From Actinomadura kijaniata NBRC 14229 (GTDB lineage Bacteria; Actinomycetota; Actinomycetes; Streptosporangiales; Streptosporangiaceae), in NCBI RefSeq assembly GCF_001552175.1, contig NZ_BCQR01000123.1:1-37628 (forward strand): 37,628 nt of DNA, read 5' to 3'. Under the pieces are notes generated by a model that had not been told where the DNA came from, searched no databases, and saw only the letters and a list, made by a program, of their open reading frames with translations. Shown piece after piece: positions 15,669-21,356 of this stretch. The position numbers were made by a program, and so were the translations under genes. Positions within the stretch are counted from its first letter, which is position 1; each line of letters opens with the position of its first letter.

Positions 15669-15690
15669 GTCACTATAAGTTTTCAGTGAC
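15669..15690. promoter_or_regulatory. Putative TetR operator between exporter and regulator
   Basis: GTCACT (15669-15674) and AGTGAC (15685-15690) form a perfect 6-bp inverted repeat spaced by 10 nt in an unusually AT-rich patch. It lies 12 nt upstream of the tetR -10 box and 49 nt upstream of the exporter start. The position suits repression of both directions. Confidence 0.55.
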
Positions 15691-15701
15691 ACCAGAGAAG
15701 A

Positions 15702-15707
15702 TAGACT
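15702..15707 (+). promoter_or_regulatory. -10 box of the tetR gene (leaderless type)
   Basis: TAGACT is followed by 7 nt and the ATG at 15715. No Shine-Dalgarno sequence is present. Confidence 0.55.
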
Positions 15708-15714
15708 CGGGCGC

Positions 15715-16383
15715 ATGACCGAGGAACTGGGGCTGCGCGAGCGCAAGAAGCGGGAGACCCGCCGGCGGATCTCCGACGTCGCCACCGGGCTGTTCTGCGC
15801 GCACGGCTTCGACAACGTCACCGTCGCCGACGTCGCCCGCGCCGCCGACGTGTCGGTCAACACCGTCTTCAACTACTTCCGCACCAAGGAGGACCTGTTC
15901 TTCGACCGCCAGGAGGAGATCGTCGAGCAGGCCGCCGCCGCGCTCCGCGACCGCCGCCCCGGCGAGACGGTCGTGGCCCTGTTCCGCCGCCTGTTCCTGG
16001 AGGGCCTGGACCGGGGCGCGCACCAGACCGGCTTCCACGAGGGCTCGGAGGTGTGGGCGCGCACCGTGCGCGACAGCCCCGCCCTCACCGCCCGCCAGGA
16101 GGAGATCGGCCGCCAGGCCGAACGCCGCCTGGCCGGGGCGCTGGCCGAGGAGACCGGCGCCGGCCCCGACGACATCGCCCCCCGCGTCGCCGCCGCGATG
16201 ATCATGAGTGTGCAGTGGCAGCTGGTCAACGAGGTCGTCGAACGCAAACTCGCCGGTGAGACGCTGGAGGAGATGCGCCGGGACGTCTACGCCGCCGCCC
16301 GCCGCGCCTTCGACCTCCTGGAGAACGGCCTCGGCGACTACGCGCGCAAAACCACCGAACCGGATGCTTCCGACGGAAAATAA
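15715..16383 (+). CDS. TetR family transcriptional regulator
   Basis: The 222-aa protein has a TetR N-terminal DNA-binding domain at residues 8-65: RERKKRETRRRISDVATGLF, then VTVADVARAADVSVNTVFNYFRTKEDLF with the recognition helix. The C-terminal ligand domain is all helical. It is encoded back to back with the DrrA/DrrB-like exporter, the usual layout of a repressor that senses the exporter's substrate. It probably also represses itself through the dyad at 15669-15690. Confidence 0.9.
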   Translation: MTEELGLRERKKRETRRRISDVATGLFCAHGFDNVTVADVARAADVSVNTVFNYFRTKEDLFFDRQEEIVEQAAAALRDRRPGETVVALFRRLFLEGLDRGAHQTGFHEGSEVWARTVRDSPALTARQEEIGRQAERRLAGALAEETGAGPDDIAPRVAAAMIMSVQWQLVNEVVERKLAGETLEEMRRDVYAAARRAFDLLENGLGDYARKTTEPDASDGK

Positions 16384-16408
16384 GTGTCGGGCCGCTCACG
16401 AGGGTTCT

Positions 16409-16414
16409 TACACT
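16409..16414 (+). promoter_or_regulatory. -10 box upstream of the vWA gene
   Basis: TACACT is placed so that transcription would begin near 16421. That leaves a short leader containing the ribosome binding site GGAGG (16425-16429) of the gene starting at 16435. Confidence 0.4.
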
Positions 16415-16434
16415 CCATGACTGCGGAGGCAATC

Positions 16435-17760
16435 ATGGACACCCCCACACTCCTGGCCCACCTCGAGACCCATGACACGCCGGTGCGCCTGCCCCGGGGC
16501 GGCACCCTGTGCTGGGACGACGCGGACCTGCACCGCGCCGCCCAGGCGAGCGACCCCGAGGGCTACGCCCTGCTCGCCCTGGCCCCCGGCGTCGCGCCCT
16601 GGCAGCGCGCCCGCGTGCTGCTGCAGACCCTGGCCGCCTCCCAGGCCGGGCTGGACGACACCACGCGCGCCACCCTGGCGCGCCTGGCCCACGTCCTCAC
16701 CCTCGCGCTGCCGCCCGCCCAGGTCATCACCGTCCTGCTCGCGCTGCGCCGCCTGCGCGCCAACCACAAGCACACCACCCGCGCGATCCTGCGGTTCGTG
16801 CTGGAGCACCCCGACGCCGACGCCCTCATCGCCGCCCGCCGCCCCGCCCTCACCGACTGCTTCGAGCACGCCCTCGGCAAGACCACCGCGCGCGGCTGCG
16901 CCCGCCGCGTCGCCGACGGCGACACCGGCTCGGACTACCTGCGCCGCCGCCTGCTGCGCTTCCTCGCCGACCCCGACGCCGCCCTGCCCCGCGTCAACGC
17001 CCTGTACGGCCCGGGCGACCCGGCCGCCACCGCCCCCGGCGACGCCGCGCTGACCCTCGACACCCCCCGCCGCCAGCCCCCCACCGTCACCGCCACCAAC
17101 CGCGGCGACATCGCCGCCACCCTCGTCCACCTCTACCGCGGCGCCCACGACGAGGACCTGTACGTCGCCCTCGGCCGCCAGGTCGCCGCCGCCGTCGCCG
17201 ACCTGCCGCCGTTCCCCGGCACCCTGGCCCTGGTCCTGGACGCCTCGGCGTCCATGCGCGGCTACGGCGAACGCGAATGGGCCCTGCTGTCCCAGACCGC
17301 CGCCCTGCGCATGGTCCTGGAGCAGGTCTGCGACCGCCTGGAGGTCGTCGAGGTCGGCGGCGACGAACGCGCCCCCCGCGGCGCCACCGACCTGGCCTGC
17401 GGCCTGCTGGACGCCCTGGCGCGCGGCCCCGACCTGGTCGCCGTCGTCTCCGACGGCTACGAGAACCGCTACCCCGGCGACCTGGCCCGCCTCACCGCCG
17501 CCCTGCCGGGCGCCGGCGTCGCCACCCCCGTGGTGTTCTGCCACGCCCAGTTCACCGCCGGCGACGACCTCACCCTGCGCCGCCCCGCCCCCGCCCTCCC
17601 GCAGCGCGGGTTCTGGCACCAGGACGACTTCGCCGAACTGCTGCCCTGGATGTTCGGGCACTGCGCCGCCGGGCAGCCCTGGCTGCGCGCCGCCCTGCGC
17701 GTCCGCCTGACCGACCTGCACCGGCAGGCCGCCCACCTGACGACAAGGAGCGCCGCATGA
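16435..17760 (+). CDS. vWA-domain protein, Ro60/TROVE-like architecture
   Basis: The 441-aa protein has two parts. Residues 1-230 form a helical-repeat domain (for example LTLALPPAQVITVLLALRRL and RRPALTDCFEHALGKTTARG) resembling the ring domain of Ro60/TROVE proteins, which bind damaged RNA. Residues 260-430 are a von Willebrand A domain with a complete MIDAS: Asp269, Ser271 and Ser273 in LVLDASASM, Thr318 in RGATD, Asp340 in VSDGYEN. The Ro60 assignment rests on domain order and helix pattern and is tentative; the vWA fold is clear. ATG at 16435 has GGAGG 5 nt upstream. An in-frame ATG at 16417 is poorer. The stop overlaps the next start (ATGA), so the two proteins are translationally coupled and probably partners. 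Confidence 0.7.
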   Translation: MDTPTLLAHLETHDTPVRLPRGGTLCWDDADLHRAAQASDPEGYALLALAPGVAPWQRARVLLQTLAASQAGLDDTTRATLARLAHVLTLALPPAQVITVLLALRRLRANHKHTTRAILRFVLEHPDADALIAARRPALTDCFEHALGKTTARGCARRVADGDTGSDYLRRRLLRFLADPDAALPRVNALYGPGDPAATAPGDAALTLDTPRRQPPTVTATNRGDIAATLVHLYRGAHDEDLYVALGRQVAAAVADLPPFPGTLALVLDASASMRGYGEREWALLSQTAALRMVLEQVCDRLEVVEVGGDERAPRGATDLACGLLDALARGPDLVAVVSDGYENRYPGDLARLTAALPGAGVATPVVFCHAQFTAGDDLTLRRPAPALPQRGFWHQDDFAELLPWMFGHCAAGQPWLRAALRVRLTDLHRQAAHLTTRSAA

Positions 17761-18797
17761 GCGCCCCGACCACCGACCCCGGACCCGACCCGGCCGCGCC
17801 GCTGCCCGGCCCCCTCGACCTCACCGGAGCCCTCGACCTGACCGGGCACCGCCTGGGCACCCCCCAGCAGGCCGGCGCCCTCACCATGGTCCCGGTCACC
17901 GGACCCGCCCGCCCCGGCGTCACCCCGCCCCGCGGCGGCCTGAAACTGCGGCGCGTCCCCGGCTACGGCCAGGTCGAGCTGCACAACGGCGCCGACACCG
18001 GGGTCGCGATCGTCCCCCTGCACCTCGGTTACATCCAGGACGCGGCCCAGAACCACGCCCTGTGCCGCTCGGCGTTCCTGGCCGCCGGGCAGTCCCTGCT
18101 GTTCACCGACGCCTGCTGCGTCCAGGAGAGCCAGGGCGGCCTCCTCGCCGAACGCGACCAGTGGTTCTTCGTGCTCCCCCTGGAACTGCGCGCCCGCGCG
18201 CTGGAACTGCGCGGCGTCCAGGGCTACAGCAAGCTCTGGACCGACATCGCCGACCTCAACACCCGCTACGGCCTGCCCCGCCGCGGCCACCTGGAACAGA
18301 TCCTGTCGCGCAAGCGCCCCGTGCTCACCCAGTTCCAAAGCCGCCTGGAGTTGCAGCCCGGCCAGCTCGGCGCGCTGTTCTTCATCAACGGCCACTTCGC
18401 CGGACTGGAGATCGCCCCCGACCCCGCCTACTTCGCCGACGTGTGGGCCGCCCTGGTCTGCTTCGCCTACGGCGTGCCCGCCTGGCACCACGAACCCGAC
18501 CCCGCCGGCCGGACGGCCGAACCGCTCCGCGGGGACTCCCTGGAGGAACTGCGCGCCGCCCTGGACGCCGACCGCGCCCACCGCGCCGCGCAGATCACCT
18601 CCTGGCTCACCCGCCTGCCCACCGGACCGGTCCGCCTGCGACACGAGGACACCTACCTGGACCTGCGGCTGTCCACCGTCACCGCCCCCCACCTGGCCGG
18701 GCAGGTCGTCACCGAACACGGCCGCACGGTCTACGCCTCCCTGTTCACCACGCGGACGACGTTCGACCCGCGGACGCCCGACCCGCGGCGGACCTGA
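17757..18797 (+). CDS. ARPP-1-type domain protein, partner of the vWA protein
   Basis: The 346-aa cytoplasmic protein matches my memory of the Pfam domain called ARPP-1. That domain was named for association with ADP-ribosylglycohydrolase-type and rhodanese/phosphatase proteins in predicted conflict systems. Conserved-looking pieces are VELHNGADTGVAIVPLHLGYIQ (shortened: NGADTGVAIVPLHLGYIQD), FTDACCVQESQGG, QGYSKLWTDI and QPGQLGALFFINGHFAGLE. No catalytic site can be named with confidence. Its ATG overlaps the upstream stop by 4 nt, with AAGGAG 6 nt before it. A 12-bp hairpin begins 3 nt after its stop, closing a two-gene operon. Confidence 0.6.
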   Translation: MSAPTTDPGPDPAAPLPGPLDLTGALDLTGHRLGTPQQAGALTMVPVTGPARPGVTPPRGGLKLRRVPGYGQVELHNGADTGVAIVPLHLGYIQDAAQNHALCRSAFLAAGQSLLFTDACCVQESQGGLLAERDQWFFVLPLELRARALELRGVQGYSKLWTDIADLNTRYGLPRRGHLEQILSRKRPVLTQFQSRLELQPGQLGALFFINGHFAGLEIAPDPAYFADVWAALVCFAYGVPAWHHEPDPAGRTAEPLRGDSLEELRAALDADRAHRAAQITSWLTRLPTGPVRLRHEDTYLDLRLSTVTAPHLAGQVVTEHGRTVYASLFTTRTTFDPRTPDPRRT

Positions 18798-18799
18798 CC

Positions 18800-18844
18800 G
18801 GCGGCCGGAGGACGACCGGGAAATCCGGTTGCCCTCCGGCCGCC
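18800..18844 (+). terminator. Long hairpin closing the vWA/ARPP-1 operon
   Basis: GGCGGCCGGAGG (18800-18811) pairs perfectly with CCTCCGGCCGCC (18833-18844). Inside it ACCGG (18815-18819) pairs with CCGGT (18825-18829) around the loop GAAAT. With one mismatch and one wobble the whole is close to a 20-bp rod. No T tract follows. Confidence 0.75.
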
Positions 18845-18884
18845 GACCCACTTCAATCGAATCGCGCGGGAACTGCGCCGGGCG

Positions 18885-18945
18885 CGTCGGAACGACACCT
18901 GATTCCAAGTCGGGAACGTTGCTGAGAACAACGAGGACTCCGACG
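18885..18945. ncRNA. Possible branched structured RNA (cloverleaf-like, no T arm)
   Basis: Outer arms CGTCGGA (18885-18891) and TCCGACG (18939-18945) form 7 bp. Within lie CGAC (18893-18896) with GTCG (18909-18912), and CGTTG (18917-18921) with CAACG (18929-18933) around the 7-nt loop CTGAGAA. The last arm has anticodon-arm geometry with T at position 33. There is no T arm, so it is not a normal tRNA. The context, just after a Ro60-like gene, recalls bacterial Y RNAs with tRNA-like modules. The pairings are seen; a function is speculation, and chance folding in GC-rich DNA is possible. It could lie in the 3' region of either flanking transcript. Confidence 0.25.
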
Positions 18946-18991
18946 AGGCGCCGGCCGCCCGTCCCGCCCCGACCCGGTCACCCCGGCGCGG

Positions 18992-19405
18992 TCACTCCAC
19001 GGCGAGGTACGGCTGCAACGCCGACCGCACCGTCTCGGGCATCTCCCGCTTGCGATGGGTCTCCGGATCGATGAACACGTGCCGCACCTCCCCGTCGGCG
19101 ATCAGCCGGTCGCCCACCCGGAACTCCGGCCGCACCACCATGCTGGTCGTCCCCAGGTGCGCGACCGGCATCGAGATGTCCAGCAGCTCGTCGAACCGGG
19201 CCCCCTGCCGGTAACGGATCCGCGCCTCGGCCACCACCAGGTCGTAGCCCGAGGCGACCATCGCGGTGTAGTCCCCGATCACCTCCCGCCACAGCTCGGT
19301 CACCGCCACGTCGTAGTAGAAGAGGTAGTGCCCGTTGAACACCAGGCCCTGCTGGTCGCACTCGCTGTAGCGCACCCGAAGCCGGTGCGTGAACATCTCG
19401 CCCAT
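18992..19405 (-). CDS. Acyl-CoA thioesterase (YbgC/4-hydroxybenzoyl-CoA thioesterase family)
   Basis: The 137-aa hotdog-fold protein has the family active-site segment RVRYSECDQQGLVFNGHYLFY, quoted in part: RYSECDQQGLVFNGHY, with the catalytic Asp. It should hydrolyse acyl-CoA thioesters in the cytoplasm. GTTSMVVRPEFRVGDRL and GEVRHVFIDPETHRKREMPE complete the fold. The ATG at 19405 or 19396 may be used. Upstream, GATCAT ends 6 nt before 19405, a weak leaderless candidate. It is divergent from the GH3 gene. Confidence 0.85.
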   Translation of the reverse strand: MGEMFTHRLRVRYSECDQQGLVFNGHYLFYYDVAVTELWREVIGDYTAMVASGYDLVVAEARIRYRQGARFDELLDISMPVAHLGTTSMVVRPEFRVGDRLIADGEVRHVFIDPETHRKREMPETVRSALQPYLAVE

Positions 19406-19473
19406 CGGGCAATGATCACCTACGTTCCGCCCCTCCCGCATCCCCCGCGCACGGGAGCCGGACGGCGAGGCGG

Positions 19474-19479
19474 CAGGCT
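19474..19479 (+). promoter_or_regulatory. -10 box of the GH3 gene (leaderless type)
   Basis: CAGGCT is followed by 7 nt and the ATG at 19487. No Shine-Dalgarno sequence is seen. Confidence 0.45.
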
Positions 19480-19486
19480 GGACGGC

Positions 19487-21163
19487 ATGAACGACCTCGC
19501 CGGCGGCGACTCCCGGCTGGAACGGCTCCTGGACGCGATGTCCCCGCGCGACAAGGCCGCCCAGCTGTTCGTCCTGCCCGTCCACGGCGACGACGCCCGC
19601 GCCGCCGACCCCCGCAACCGCGCCTGGTACGGGGTGGACCGCCCCGCCGACCTGGTGGCCCGGCACCGGCCCGGCGGGATCGTCTACTTCGGCGGCGAGC
19701 ACGGCAACCTGCGCCACCCCCGCCAGATCGCCGCGCTGTCGGACGGGCTGCAACGCGCCGCCCGCGACGCCGGGACCCTCCCGCTGCTGCTGGCCGCCGA
19801 CCAGGAGGGCGGCTCCGTCACCCGGCTGCCGCGCCCGGCGACCCGCACCCCCGGCGCGATGGCCCTGGCCGCCGCCCGCGACGCCGCCGCCGTCCGCGAC
19901 CTGGCCCTGCTCACCGCCCGCGAGCTGCGCGCCGTCGGCGTCATCCACGCCTACGCGCCGGTCGCCGACGTCAACGCCTGCGCCGCCAACCCCGTCATCG
20001 GTGTCCGCTCCTTCGGCTCCGACCCGCACCTGGCCGCCGCCCTGACCGCCGCCCACGTCGAGGGTCTGCAGGCCGGGGGAGTGGCCGCCACCGCCAAGCA
20101 CTTCCCCGGTCACGGCGACACCGCCGTCGACAGCCACACCGGCGTCCCCGTCATCACCCACGACCGGGACACCTGGGAACGCCTGGACCTGCCGCCGCTG
20201 CGCGCCGCGCTCGACGCCGGCGTCGCCTCGGTCATGACCGGTCACCTGGTCGTTCCCGCGCTGGACCCCGCCGGCCTGCCCGCCACCCTGTCGCGGCCCG
20301 TCGTCACGGGGCTGCTGCGCGACACGCTCGGCTTCGACGGCGTGGTCGTCACCGACGCCCTCGACATGCGGGGCGTGCGGGCGCGCTTCGGCGACGACCG
20401 CGTCGCGGTGCTGGCGCTCAGGGCGGGCGTGGACCTGCTGCTCAAACCGCCCGCCGGACGGTTCCCCACCCAGCTCGAAGCGGTGCTGGCGGCCGTGCGG
20501 TCGGGAGAGCTCACCGAGGAGCGCCTCCACGCGTCGGCGCGGCGCGTCCTGCACCTGAAACACCGCCTGGGGCTGCTGGACGACCCGTTCACCGACCCCG
20601 CCGCCCTCGCCCGCGTCGGCGCCCCCGGGCACCTGGCCGCCGCCCGGCGCGCCGCCGACCGCGCCGTCACCCTGCTCACCGACCGCGACCGCCTGCTGCC
20701 CCTGCCGCCGGACGCCCGCGACCTCCTGGTCACCGGATGCGGCGCCGCCGCCCTCGGCGCGGAGCTCGACCGGCGCGTTCCCGCCACCGTCGTCGAGACC
20801 GGCCCCGACCCCGCCCCCGAGCGCGTCGCCGAGGCCGTCGCCGCGGCGCGCGGCCGTGACCTGGTCGTCGCCGTCACCGACCGCGCCTGGGACACCCGCA
20901 CCCGCCCCGGGCAGGCCGCGCTGGTCACCGCCCTGAACGCGACCGGAGTGCCCCTGGTCGTCGTCGCCGTCGGCGACCCCTACGACATCGCCCGCTTCCC
21001 CGGCGTCCCGGCGTTCCTGGCCACCTACTCGCGCACCACCGAGGCCCTGCGCGCGGCCGCCGCCACCCTCACCGGCCACAACATCCCGCGCGGGCGGCTA
21101 CCGGTCAGCATCCCCGGTCCCGACGGAGGCGAGCTGTACGCGTTCGGCCATCCGGACGTCTAG
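19487..21163 (+). CDS. Glycoside hydrolase family 3 (NagZ-like beta-N-acetylhexosaminidase)
   Basis: The 558-aa enzyme has the GH3 TIM barrel with AADQEGGSVTRL (about 103-114), the NagZ signature KHFPGHGDT (204-212) whose His/Asp pair acts as acid/base, and the nucleophile Asp290 in VVTDALDM. NagZ-type enzymes remove N-acetylglucosamine from muropeptides during wall recycling. A second alpha/beta domain of about 200 residues follows, longer than single-domain NagZ and like secreted two-domain members. No signal peptide is present, suggesting a cytoplasmic role. The frame is open upstream to 19055 across the thioesterase, but only the part from 19487 is protein-like. Confidence 0.88.
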   Translation: MNDLAGGDSRLERLLDAMSPRDKAAQLFVLPVHGDDARAADPRNRAWYGVDRPADLVARHRPGGIVYFGGEHGNLRHPRQIAALSDGLQRAARDAGTLPLLLAADQEGGSVTRLPRPATRTPGAMALAAARDAAAVRDLALLTARELRAVGVIHAYAPVADVNACAANPVIGVRSFGSDPHLAAALTAAHVEGLQAGGVAATAKHFPGHGDTAVDSHTGVPVITHDRDTWERLDLPPLRAALDAGVASVMTGHLVVPALDPAGLPATLSRPVVTGLLRDTLGFDGVVVTDALDMRGVRARFGDDRVAVLALRAGVDLLLKPPAGRFPTQLEAVLAAVRSGELTEERLHASARRVLHLKHRLGLLDDPFTDPAALARVGAPGHLAAARRAADRAVTLLTDRDRLLPLPPDARDLLVTGCGAAALGAELDRRVPATVVETGPDPAPERVAEAVAAARGRDLVVAVTDRAWDTRTRPGQAALVTALNATGVPLVVVAVGDPYDIARFPGVPAFLATYSRTTEALRAAAATLTGHNIPRGRLPVSIPGPDGGELYAFGHPDV

Positions 21164-21195
21164 GGCCGTGCTCAGCGTTCGCGGGGCTTGGATCT

Positions 21196-21211
21196 TTGCA
21201 ATGACTTGCAG
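21196..21211. promoter_or_regulatory. Distal MalR-like half-site pair upstream of pullulanase
   Basis: TTGCAAT (21196-21202) and CTTGCAG (21205-21211) lie about 85 nt upstream of the predicted pullulanase promoter, one helical turn apart. They match the TTGCAA-type boxes at the promoter itself and at the inhibitor gene. Confidence 0.45.
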
Positions 21212-21294
21212 GTGCGGGAAGGGCTTGTCGCGTCGGTGAGCATGGATGTTGCTACGTGCTTGGTTGCCGAGGGCGATGGAAGCCCGATTTGGGT

Positions 21295-21324
21295 CTTGCA
21301 ACTTTCTGAAAGCCTTTGTAACTT
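21295..21324 (+). promoter_or_regulatory. Pullulanase-amylase promoter with overlapping operator
   Basis: TTGCAA (21296-21301), a 17-nt spacer and TAACTT (21319-21324) form a promoter starting near 21331, leaving a short leader before GGGAGG (21346-21351). The -35 box is itself a CTTGCAA element; TTTCTGAAA and TTTGTAA follow in the spacer and -10. The same order of elements occurs upstream of the amylase-inhibitor gene. TTGCA-type repeats are known upstream of Streptomyces amylase genes, where MalR acts. Confidence 0.6.
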
Positions 21325-21356
21325 CCCGGCAACCCTTTCAACGCCGGGAGGCCCGC

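Noticed and set aside
18851..18862. T-loop-like TTCAATC
   Set aside because: The flanking bases cannot form a 5-bp stem, so this is not a tRNA T arm.
18917..18933. Complete tRNA gene around the 7-nt loop CTGAGAA
   Set aside because: There is no T arm, no TTCRANY loop in the right place and the D-like arm lacks the GG pair, so it is not a functional tRNA.
19055..19486. N-terminal extension of the GH3 enzyme
   Set aside because: This part is antisense to the thioesterase gene and shows no homology. The ATG at 19487 is preceded by a -10 box at the leaderless spacing.
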